From a bacterium (GTDB lineage: Bacteria; Bacillota_A; Clostridia; Lachnospirales; Lachnospiraceae), in NCBI GenBank assembly GCA_004562915.1, contig SFQZ01000104.1:1-7852 (forward strand): a stretch of 7,852 nucleotides of DNA, in the 5' to 3' direction. Position 1 is the first letter of the stretch, and each line of letters starts with the position of its first letter. The position numbers and the translations under genes are program-made. A model generated the notes under the pieces. That model worked only from the letters and a program-made list of their open reading frames with translations, was not told where the DNA came from and made no database searches. Of this stretch, positions 1 through 5,023 are shown in pieces.

Positions 1-972
1 ATTTACGAGGAATATAAGCCATCAAGAATTGGAAAAATCGCTGTCGATCTTATGTCTGATGCGCTTCGAGGAGCTTATGACTGCCAGGTAGCACAGCGAG
101 GAAGACCGGATCAATCAGTGGTGAACTATATGAGACGAGCACCTATCGTAGTCGTTGGTGAATCAAGTTTTGACGAACCGGCTGTCAGAGAGAGAATCAT
201 TGATGTTCAGTTTGCAGAGAGTGACCGTGAACCAGGGCATACCAAACATTTTAATGCATTGTGCGGAAGAGAGCAGCTTTTGAATAAGCTTGGGAAATCA
301 TTGCTTCAAATGACACTGTATCTGACGGATGATCGTCTCAACATACTGATTGAGGAAAGTAAGGTATTTTCAGATCAGAAACTCAAGTCGAGAACTATTC
401 TGGGAATGTCAAATGTGTTCCTGGGAATCCTGTTTTTGTCTGAACTGTATAATTCCTATGGATTAAGCCTCTGGGAAGAAACTGGACTCACTGATGAGAT
501 TGTGAAAAATTCGATCATAGGAAATGCCGTAAATAATCATGATGGCGGCATGGTTGGGAGCATTATCACCGATGCTATAGCTAAAATGGATACAATGGCA
601 AAGAAAGGCATAATAAGAAAAAATATCGACTATCTGGTGTCAGAAAGCAAGAACGAATTATGCTTGAGATTAAATCTCATATATGATGAGTTTACCAAAT
701 ATCTTCGAGAAAGAGATGTGGATTGTGACAGGCTTTCACTTCGCCAGTTTACGAAACAGTTAAGAAAAGAAAAATACTATAAAGGATATGATAATCGGAC
801 ATTCCGAAAGTATGGTGACGATAAGGAAGATGAACGTGGAAAATGTTACATTTTGGACTTGAGGAAGCTTTGCGGTGAGTGTCATGAACTGGAGGTATTT
901 CAAGCTGAGTTTATTGAAGACGATGATGGGTTCATGGATGTCAACGAACAGACAGAGTTACCTTTTACATGA
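1..972 (+). CDS. Replication ATPase (primase-helicase type), C-terminal part
   Basis: The reading frame is open from base 1, so the gene begins outside the window and the ATG at 52 is internal. Near the start are IYEEYKPSRIGK, then RGAYDCQVAQRGRPDQ, APIVVVGES (about visible residues 47-55) and EPAVRERIIDVQF. This pattern (an acidic E-x-Y-K-P segment, an RG, a hydrophobic strand ending in GE, then an ER) is typical of the second half of the AAA-type ATPase domain of phage and plasmid primase-helicases. It would unwind or prime DNA during element replication. The Walker A motif and any primase or Toprim domain must lie to the left. The remaining ~230 residues are helical and charged, with no motif I recognise, and end in ELPFT. 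The ATPase assignment is from remembered family patterns; exact subfamily is uncertain. Confidence 0.72.
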   Translation: MYEEYKPSRIGKIAVDLMSDALRGAYDCQVAQRGRPDQSVVNYMRRAPIVVVGESSFDEPAVRERIIDVQFAESDREPGHTKHFNALCGREQLLNKLGKSLLQMTLYLTDDRLNILIEESKVFSDQKLKSRTILGMSNVFLGILFLSELYNSYGLSLWEETGLTDEIVKNSIIGNAVNNHDGGMVGSIITDAIAKMDTMAKKGIIRKNIDYLVSESKNELCLRLNLIYDEFTKYLRERDVDCDRLSLRQFTKQLRKEKYYKGYDNRTFRKYGDDKEDERGKCYILDLRKLCGECHELEVFQAEFIEDDDGFMDVNEQTELPFT

Positions 973-996
973 AAATGATTCAAAGGGGACAGAACA

Positions 997-1233
997 ATGG
1001 CAAGTGTAACTGCAAAAGAGATTCCGGAAGAGCAGAAATTTTTTACTGAGCTCTGGAATCTACGAAAAAAATATTATATACCCGAAGATAGTGATGAATA
1101 CTGGAATTCAGTAGTAAATGAATTCACGGAACTTAAATACAAATATAGAGGTGTCAGCATTTCCTACAGAATAATTCTTCTGATTATAGATGACTTGGAA
1201 CTGAGATATAAGGAGAAAAAGTATGGCAAATAA
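997..1233 (+). CDS. Small charged protein of unknown function
   Basis: This 78-residue protein follows the replication ATPase after a 24-base gap. The ATG at 997 has AAAGGGGAC at 982-990 as a ribosome binding site, with normal spacing. The product is rich in Glu, Lys and Tyr and looks alpha-helical, with a hydrophobic stretch ISYRIILLIIDDLELRY near the C terminus (about residues 56-72) that looks like an amphipathic helix rather than a membrane span. It has no cysteines. I do not recognise the family. Its last 11 bases overlap the next gene, so the two are probably translationally coupled. Confidence 0.7.
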   Translation: MASVTAKEIPEEQKFFTELWNLRKKYYIPEDSDEYWNSVVNEFTELKYKYRGVSISYRIILLIIDDLELRYKEKKYGK

Positions 1234-1510
1234 AAACACATATAATGGACGGAAAAGAATGAATCCAGCATTGGCAGCTATGAGCAGACAGTATCAAGAT
1301 AACATATTGATCCGCTCATCCAATAAAGCCAATTTATTACTCACTCTCATGGTGTTGCATTCTAAATTTGATTTTTCGGAATCGGATATGGATACGTTTC
1401 TTTCAGAATATCGAAAGCAATTGGAAGCATATAACAATGGATATGTCGAAAAGGCTAAAGATTTTGAAGATGTTCTTTGGGATGAGTGTGGAATTAAAAT
1501 TGATTTGTGA
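1223..1510 (+). CDS. Small protein of unknown function
   Basis: This 95-residue protein starts inside the end of the previous gene. AAGGAG at 1210-1215 lies seven bases before the ATG at 1223 and so is encoded within the upstream gene. The N terminus is basic (NKNTYNGRKRMNP). A central hydrophobic helix KANLLLTLMVLHSKF (about residues 35-49) is followed by an acidic C-terminal half rich in Asp, Glu and Tyr. There are no metal-binding patterns or signal peptide. I do not recognise the family. Position just after the replication ATPase suggests an accessory role in replication or early regulation, but nothing in the protein itself shows this. Confidence 0.7.
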   Translation: MANKNTYNGRKRMNPALAAMSRQYQDNILIRSSNKANLLLTLMVLHSKFDFSESDMDTFLSEYRKQLEAYNNGYVEKAKDFEDVLWDECGIKIDL

Positions 1511-1553
1511 GAAATAATCTCGAAATATGAAATAAGAAAGAGGGAACACGATT

Positions 1554-1799
1554 ATGAGTGATAAGAAAGTTGAATGCAGTATGAGAGAAAGAGTATTGGA
1601 ACTTGCAGCTGCAGGGATGAAATATAAGGAGATTTCGAAGATTACTGGGGTTCCGGTGAGTACGGTAGGGAAAATTGCAGTGGGAGTTAATCAGAAATAT
1701 TCGGTTAGTATAAACAGTATGCCACGACAATTACTGGATGAATGGGATACAGTAACCAGGAAATTAAGAAAATATTTTAAGGAAGCGAGAACAGCATGA
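1554..1799 (+). CDS. Small helix-turn-helix DNA-binding protein
   Basis: This 81-residue protein carries a helix-turn-helix at about residues 12-43: a first helix RERVLELAAAG, then MKYKEISKITG, a turn, and VPVSTVGKIAVG as the likely recognition helix. The pattern (G-x-x-x-x-E-I-A/S-x-x-x-G-V-x-x-S-T-V) is that of resolvase-type, sigma-region-4-like and similar HTH domains. The C-terminal half, containing LLDEWDTVTRKLRKYFKEA, looks like a long amphipathic helix that could mediate dimerisation. GAGGG at about 1540-1544 lies nine bases before the ATG. The stop codon overlaps the next start (ATGA at 1796-1799). A phage regulator or replication-accessory role is likely; its target sites are unknown, and the palindromic array at 4775-4839 is one candidate. 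Confidence 0.72.
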   Translation: MSDKKVECSMRERVLELAAAGMKYKEISKITGVPVSTVGKIAVGVNQKYSVSINSMPRQLLDEWDTVTRKLRKYFKEARTA

Positions 1800-1927
1800 T
1801 TGAGATTGTAGGGATTCCAAGAGACGCGACGAACGAAGAGATAAAACAGTTTATAAGTGCTGAAAAAGAGAAAGAAAATTCACAGTGGCAAGATTCGTTA
1901 CTTCGAGTGTTTTGGGCGAATCATTGA
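1796..1927 (+). CDS. 43-residue peptide of unknown function
   Basis: A short gene overlaps the HTH gene by four bases (ATGA), the usual arrangement for translational coupling. AAGGAA at 1779-1784 is a possible ribosome binding site with somewhat long spacing (11 bases). The product begins MIEIVGIPRDATNEEIKQF and continues with a charged helix and a short aromatic C terminus (VFWANH). I do not recognise it. Support comes from the tight overlap, the absence of other coding here, and coding-like composition; no homology is claimed. Confidence 0.5.
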   Translation: MIEIVGIPRDATNEEIKQFISAEKEKENSQWQDSLLRVFWANH

Positions 1928-1935
1928 GGGTGACT

Positions 1936-2052
1936 ATGAAAAAAATAATTGCAGGTATTTTTATTGGGTTTGGTTTTATATATGGAATGAATTACTTGTA
2001 CGATGTCTGGTGTGATGGTCTGAATGAAACGTGGAGACTCATGGGTGAGTAA
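1936..2052 (+). CDS. 38-residue single-span membrane peptide
   Basis: The ATG at 1936 is preceded by GAGGG at 1926-1930, five bases away and overlapping the previous stop codon. The product starts MKK and continues IIAGIFIGFGFIYGMNYLY, a glycine-rich hydrophobic helix with small-residue spacing that would span a membrane, followed by a short acidic tail ending in MGE. The basic N terminus suggests the tail faces outward. It could be a small phage membrane protein, for example an exclusion or lysis accessory, but nothing specific shows this. It is the last plus-strand gene before the inverted Fe-S gene. Confidence 0.5.
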   Translation: MKKIIAGIFIGFGFIYGMNYLYDVWCDGLNETWRLMGE

Positions 2053-2074
2053 ATTATTATGCGGATTTCATTGT

Positions 2075-2095
2075 ACAAAGGCACCCATAGGTGCC
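2075..2095 (-). terminator. Candidate terminator of the minus-strand Fe-S gene
   Basis: A perfect inverted repeat, GGCACC at 2080-2085 and GGTGCC at 2090-2095 with a four-base loop, lies six bases past the stop codon of the minus-strand gene. Read on the minus strand it is followed by TTTGT, a short and imperfect U-tract. Read on the plus strand no U-tract follows. The placement favours a terminator for the minus-strand gene; the stem is short, so termination may be partial. Confidence 0.45.
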
Positions 2096-2101
2096 ACTGC
2101 A

Positions 2102-2290
2102 TCAATTATCCCGCTCCTCTGCGAAATAGTCCAACACACGCTGGACATCATCCGTACAGACTCCACAGGAGGTAGCCGCACCGGTTGCGTCCTGTACTTC
2201 TTCCAGCGTACTTGCACCATGTTCGACGGCATCTTTTATGTCGCCGTTTGTAACACCGTAACATTCGCAGACAATTTTATTTAGATCCAT
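2102..2290 (-). CDS. BFD-like [2Fe-2S]-binding protein
   Basis: This 62-residue protein is the only minus-strand gene seen. It matches the BFD-like [2Fe-2S] fold: C8-x-C10 (IVCECYGVTNGDI), a helical middle (AVEHGASTLEEVQDATGA) and C42-x2-C45 (SCGVC), the four expected cluster ligands with the expected separation. Such domains occur in bacterioferritin-associated ferredoxin, in NirB and NifU, and as stand-alone small proteins that carry or transfer electrons. I choose the start at 2290 because AAAGGA (2302-2307) gives workable spacing there and lies directly against the upstream alternative ATG at 2302. The gene looks richer in GC than its neighbours and has its own candidate -10 box and terminator, as expected of a phage cargo gene (moron). 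Partner and physiological role are unknown. Confidence 0.85.
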   Translation of the reverse strand: MDLNKIVCECYGVTNGDIKDAVEHGASTLEEVQDATGAATSCGVCTDDVQRVLDYFAEERDN

Positions 2291-2335
2291 ATTGCACACC
2301 ATCCTTTCAGGGATAGGATGTGCAGGAAAATTGAA

Positions 2336-2341
2336 ATTATA
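2336..2341 (-). promoter_or_regulatory. Candidate -10 box for the Fe-S gene
   Basis: The minus strand reads a perfect TATAAT here, about 45 bases upstream of the Fe-S gene start at 2290. No good TTGACA-like box is visible 16-18 bases further upstream; the sequence there is GC-rich. The box sits two bases from the Shine-Dalgarno of the divergent methylase leader. It is the best promoter candidate for an otherwise isolated minus-strand gene, but rests on one hexamer. Confidence 0.35.
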
Positions 2342-2342
2342 C

Positions 2343-2395
2343 AGAAAGGAGCCAGCCTCCGGCCGGGGAAAGGGCATACCGGGCTTCTTGAAAGG
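2343..2395 (+). promoter_or_regulatory. Structured leader of the adenine methylase gene
   Basis: A strong Shine-Dalgarno, AGAAAGGAG (2343-2351), lies 44 bases before the methylase ATG, too far for direct use. Bases 2346-2353 (AAGGAGCC) pair with 2382-2389 (GGCTTCTT) in an eight-pair stem with one G-U, hiding most of the Shine-Dalgarno and enclosing a GC-rich loop. A second AAAGG lies directly against the ATG. The leader before the next gene (3209-3265) has the same order of parts. The pairing is seen directly; a translational-control role is inferred. Confidence 0.5.
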
Positions 2396-3205
2396 ATGAG
2401 ACGAATATTGAAATATCCAGGGAGTAAATGGAATATTGCGAAACAGATTTGCGAAATGATTCCTCCGCACCATTCATACCTTGAGCCTTTTGCGGGAAGT
2501 CTTGCGGTATTGTTTAACAAACCTCTATCGGACATTGAAACAGTAAATGATCTTGATGGGGATGTGGTGAATCTTTTTAGATGCGTTCAAGATAATCCCG
2601 AAAAGTTGTCCAGACTTGTCTTAACAACTCCGTACAGCAGACAAGTATACGATAAATCATATGATCAGGTAGAAAATGAAGATTGTTATCATAAAGCCTG
2701 CAGATTTCTAACCAGATGCTGGATGGGACACGGATTCCGTACAAACGAGTACAAAGTTGGATGGAAGAACGATGTGCAAGGTAGAGAAAGAATGTATGCG
2801 TTGTGGAGTTGGTATAGACTTCCAGGATGGATTATTGACGTAGCAGAACGTCTGAGGTGTGTGCAGATTGAAAATAGACCGGCGTTGGAATTAATACAGA
2901 GATTCAACTATGAGAATGTATTTATGTATCTGGACCCTCCGTACCTTATGTGTACTCGGTCGCAAAAACAGTACAAACACGAAATGTCGGACCTTGATCA
3001 CGAGGAATTGTTAAAGATTATTCTGCGTAGCAAAGCAAAAATAATGATATCCGGGTATGAATCAGATATGTATAACGCATATCTTACTGACTGGAAAAAG
3101 AAAACATTTAACAGTTGTGCTGAATATGGTGGCACAAGAAAAGAGATAGTTTGGATGAATTATGATTCAGACGAGAAGCAAATGACATTAAAGGATTTTA
3201 TGTAA
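2396..3205 (+). CDS. D12-class DNA adenine-N6 methyltransferase (Dam-like)
   Basis: This 269-residue enzyme would transfer a methyl group from S-adenosylmethionine to adenine N6 in DNA. The N terminus LKYPGSKW (residues 5-12) and YLEPFAGSLAVLFNK (28-42) form the SAM-binding region of the D12 class, and D180-P-P-Y183 is the catalytic motif. The family's usual F-x-G-S-G-A reads FAGSLA here, a mild departure. DLDGDVVNLFR (about 53-63) is also characteristic. I start at 2396, where the family's N-terminal motif begins; an in-frame ATG at 2318 would add 26 unrelated residues derived from the leader. The C terminus QMTLKDFM resembles a sliding-clamp-binding peptide. The partner gene just downstream has a related leader and tail. 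Likely role: protecting phage DNA from host restriction or marking replicated DNA. No cognate endonuclease is visible. Target sequence cannot be read from this protein. Confidence 0.92.
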   Translation: MRRILKYPGSKWNIAKQICEMIPPHHSYLEPFAGSLAVLFNKPLSDIETVNDLDGDVVNLFRCVQDNPEKLSRLVLTTPYSRQVYDKSYDQVENEDCYHKACRFLTRCWMGHGFRTNEYKVGWKNDVQGRERMYALWSWYRLPGWIIDVAERLRCVQIENRPALELIQRFNYENVFMYLDPPYLMCTRSQKQYKHEMSDLDHEELLKIILRSKAKIMISGYESDMYNAYLTDWKKKTFNSCAEYGGTRKEIVWMNYDSDEKQMTLKDFM

Positions 3206-3208
3206 ATC

Positions 3209-3265
3209 AGAAAGGAGCCGAAGCTTCCCGGGAATAATAAGCTGCAGCGGCTTCCTGAAAAGAAA
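3209..3265 (+). promoter_or_regulatory. Structured leader of the PAPS-reductase-like gene
   Basis: AGAAAGGAG (3209-3217) lies 48 bases before the ATG at 3266, and only purine-rich GAAAAGAAA precedes the ATG itself. Bases 3213-3220 (AGGAGCCG) can pair with 3248-3256 (CGGCTTCCT) with one bulged T, and inside this AGCTT (3222-3226) pairs with AAGCT (3239-3243). The fold would cover the Shine-Dalgarno or bring it next to the start codon. The plan matches the leader at 2343-2395, although the loop sequences differ. Function is inferred. Confidence 0.5.
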
Positions 3266-4441
3266 ATGAAAAACGGAGTAAGCAAAGTATATTTAGACAG
3301 ACCGGACTATGCTGATTTTGATTCACCGGCGAAGTTCGAAGCAATTAAAAGCATTATTGCAAAGAGACTAAAAGAACATCCGAATGCGATCTGTTCGTAT
3401 TCTGGTGGTGCTGACAGCGACATCATGATTGATATCATTGAGCGTACACGGGATATGTTCAACCTTCCTCCAGTCAGATATGTATTTTTCAACACAGGAC
3501 TTGAGATGAAGGCAACAAAAGAACATGTTAAGGAAACCGAGAAAAAATACGGAGTAGAGATAGAAAAAATCCGACCAGAAATTAATATTGTACAGGCATC
3601 AAGAAAATATGGGATTCCGTTCGTATCAAAGATTATGTCAGGCGGATTGTCAGATTGGCAGAGGAAAGGAATACCGTTATCAATAGCTCAGGAATATGAT
3701 CAGGCGGAAGATAAAGCAGCAAAGCGTCAGGAATTGAGAGAAAGATATCCAAAATGCGAAAGCGTGATTAATTTCCTGTGTTGCTGCAATGCTGCCGGTG
3801 AACCGAGACCAAACATCCAGCTTGTGATTAATTCTTCAAAGTATATGCGTGATTTTATCAATGAGTATCCACCAGATTTCAAGATAAGTGCGAAATGCTG
3901 CGATTATTGCAAGAAAAAGGTGGCACATGCAGTTCAGAAGGATTATGACATGGTAATCACTGGTGAGAGAAGAGATGAGGGTGGAATGAGGTCTGTTCCG
4001 AGAAAAGATAATACATCACTTTGCTTCACCGAGACGAGTGACGGACAGTATAGACTGCGACCGCTGTATTATGTCACGGATGCCGATAAAGCATGGTATA
4101 AGGAGTATTACGGAATTAGGTACTCAGATGCCTACGAAGTATACGGCCTAACCAGAACCGGTTGCTGCGGATGCCCGATATCATATAAGGCAGTCGAAGA
4201 CCTTGAAAAAATAGGCGAATATGAGCCGAATATTGTAAAGGCGGCGTGGAATATATTCGGAAGAAGCTATGAATACCGAAAGAAGTATAACGAATATAAG
4301 CAGATGAGAAGAGACGCTGAAAAGGCTATGGCGGCACGTGAGAATGATGTTGATGGGCAGATGAGCCTTGAGGATTTCCGAAAGATTACATCATTGACCG
4401 GGATTACAACTGGCAGAAATACCCGGTATGCGAACAGGTAA
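3266..4441 (+). CDS. PAPS-reductase-family protein (N-type ATP pyrophosphatase), altered C terminus
   Basis: The 391-residue product belongs to the adenine-nucleotide alpha-hydrolase/PAPS reductase group. Residues 44-51 SYSGGADS form the pyrophosphate-binding loop, FFNTGLE (74-80) is the next conserved strand, and TGERRDEGGMR (232-242) resembles the substrate-binding segment. Cysteine clusters at 171-174 (LCCC), 211-215 (CCDYC) and 300-303 (CCGC) suggest a bound Fe-S cluster or zinc, as in DndC-like and thiolation enzymes. Such proteins occur in phages beside DNA methylases, and their substrate there is mostly unknown. DNA, tRNA or small-molecule sulfur or nucleotide chemistry is possible; ordinary sulfate assimilation is unlikely here. 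Residues 365-371 QMSLEDF look like the natural end. The last 20 residues are encoded by an out-of-frame methylase remnant (4372-4578), so the C terminus is probably acquired. No strong ribosome site is adjacent to the ATG; see the leader. Confidence 0.85.
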   Translation: MKNGVSKVYLDRPDYADFDSPAKFEAIKSIIAKRLKEHPNAICSYSGGADSDIMIDIIERTRDMFNLPPVRYVFFNTGLEMKATKEHVKETEKKYGVEIEKIRPEINIVQASRKYGIPFVSKIMSGGLSDWQRKGIPLSIAQEYDQAEDKAAKRQELRERYPKCESVINFLCCCNAAGEPRPNIQLVINSSKYMRDFINEYPPDFKISAKCCDYCKKKVAHAVQKDYDMVITGERRDEGGMRSVPRKDNTSLCFTETSDGQYRLRPLYYVTDADKAWYKEYYGIRYSDAYEVYGLTRTGCCGCPISYKAVEDLEKIGEYEPNIVKAAWNIFGRSYEYRKKYNEYKQMRRDAEKAMAARENDVDGQMSLEDFRKITSLTGITTGRNTRYANR

Positions 4442-4578
4442 AGCGTATCGGAAACAGTGTGGTACCGATCATGGCAAAATCATTGGTATCTGCAAATTGT
4501 CCGTATCTGAAAGTGGGAGAGAGACAGCCGGCACTAATGATATATATGCAGCGGAATGGACAGGTGGCATTTGGATAG
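4372..4578 (+). pseudogene. 3' remnant of a DNA cytosine-5 methyltransferase
   Basis: Frame 1 reads 68 codons ending in TAG at 4576, beginning GFPKDYIIDRDYNWQKYP and continuing EQVKRIGNSVVPIMAKSLV and NCPYLKVGERQP. The GNSVVP segment matches motif X of C5 cytosine methyltransferases, and the surrounding sequence matches the C-terminal end of phage enzymes of this class. Everything upstream in this frame is blocked by stops at 4339, 4345, 4351 and 4369, so the catalytic domain (PCQ and ENV motifs) is absent. The remnant overlaps the final 70 bases of the PAPS-reductase-like gene in another frame. The simplest reading is a deletion joining the end of that gene to the end of a downstream methylase gene. 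Confidence 0.72.
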
Positions 4579-4587
4579 GAGTGAAAC

Positions 4588-4773
4588 ATGGAATTTGATT
4601 GTGAAAACATGACTGTATTTGGATGTCCGGCACGAGACACCGCAAAGAATTTGATGCTTCAGGAACTGATGGAAGGCAGTGACACGTATATGGAATTACA
4701 GGATATCTGCAAAGAACAGTGCTGTAAAGATTGTGATGAAACGTGCGGATACCGGTGTGGACAGGCATATTGA
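4588..4773 (+). CDS. Small cysteine-rich protein
   Basis: This 61-residue protein has eight cysteines: C5, C13, C41, C45, C46, C49, C53 and C57. The C-terminal run C-x3-CC-x2-C-x3-C-x3-C looks like a metal-binding site, probably zinc. The middle is an acidic helix. AGGAG at 4577-4581, overlapping the stop of the methylase remnant, lies six bases before the ATG. Proteins of this type are frequent in Clostridia phages, but I cannot name a family or function. It is followed directly by the palindromic repeat array. Confidence 0.7.
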   Translation: MEFDCENMTVFGCPARDTAKNLMLQELMEGSDTYMELQDICKEQCCKDCDETCGYRCGQAY

Positions 4774-4774
4774 G

Positions 4775-4839
4775 CGTTAATGCGTTATTAACACGTTAAA
4801 GCGAGTTGATAACACGATAGAACGAGTTATAACTCGATA
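4775..4839 (+). repeat. Array of imperfect ~20-bp palindromic repeats
   Basis: Three related units follow each other: 4782-4799, 4801-4819 and 4822-4839, with a partial unit (GCGTTAATG) at 4774-4782. Each is close to CG-x-GTT-xx-TAAC-x-CG. The third contains a perfect 14-base palindrome, CGAGTTATAACTCG (4823-4836). The first contains GTTAAT and ATTAAC as inverted arms (4776-4781 and 4787-4792). Unit starts are 19-21 bases apart, about two turns of the helix, so a protein would meet them on the same face. The array fills the gap between two small Cys-rich genes. An operator is the most likely role; mRNA hairpins are an alternative. Confidence 0.6.
4806..4833 (+). promoter_or_regulatory. Candidate sigma-A promoter inside the repeat array
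   Basis: TTGATA (4806-4811) and TATAAC (4828-4833) are separated by 16 bases, each one mismatch from consensus. The -10 lies in the centre of the perfect palindrome, so a protein bound there would block transcription. The predicted start near 4840 falls at the ribosome site of the next gene, leaving a very short leader, which weakens the case. Confidence 0.33.
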
Positions 4840-4852
4840 GGAGGCATGCAAA

Positions 4853-5023
4853 ATGACAAGAGGTGATAAGCTTCGCAGCATGACAGAGAAAAGAGAATGT
4901 AACACATGCTTCTGGCTCATCCGCACCTGTGATGTGGGTGTTGGATTCTGTGAAGAACATGAGAAGATGGTGCGGAATGACGATGAGACGTGTGAGAGCT
5001 ATATGGCGAAAGGAGAAAAATGA
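4853..5023 (+). CDS. 56-residue cysteine-rich, probably zinc-binding protein
   Basis: The ATG at 4853 has a strong AGGAGG at 4839-4844 with eight-base spacing. Cysteines C16-x2-C19, C26, C33 and C47, with H36 after C33 (GFCEEH), suggest a small zinc site. The pattern of a Cys pair followed by aromatic residues and a late DDETCESY segment recurs in short phage proteins of Clostridia, though I cannot give a family name. Its stop TGA overlaps the ATGATG start of the next gene, so the two are coupled. It is the first gene after the palindromic array and probably under its control. Confidence 0.65.
   Translation: MTRGDKLRSMTEKRECNTCFWLIRTCDVGVGFCEEHEKMVRNDDETCESYMAKGEK

Noticed and set aside
2080..2095. 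Plus-strand terminator for the replication-region transcript
   Set aside because: The hairpin is symmetric, but no U-tract follows it on the plus strand, whereas a short one follows on the minus strand.
2024..2284. Plus-strand 86-codon frame
   Set aside because: It is the antisense shadow of the Fe-S gene, has no ribosome site and a non-phage-like Cys/Thr-rich composition.
2318..2395. Longer start for the adenine methylase at ATG 2318
   Set aside because: It adds 26 residues from the GC-rich leader that do not resemble the family; the D12 N-terminal motif starts right after ATG 2396, and 2318 has no well-spaced ribosome site.
2291..2473. Extended minus-strand frame upstream of the Fe-S gene (to 2473)
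   Set aside because: The added N-terminal residues lie over the methylase leader and coding region and show no BFD similarity; the BFD domain starts exactly at the ATG at 2290.
4372..4441. Programmed ribosomal frameshift linking the PAPS-reductase-like protein to the methylase tail
   Set aside because: No slippery heptamer is seen at the overlap, and the downstream frame is only a catalytically empty C-terminal end, so a deletion scar explains it better.
4775..4839. CRISPR array
   Set aside because: The units are directly adjacent, imperfect and palindromic with no unique spacers of 25-45 bases, and no cas genes are present.
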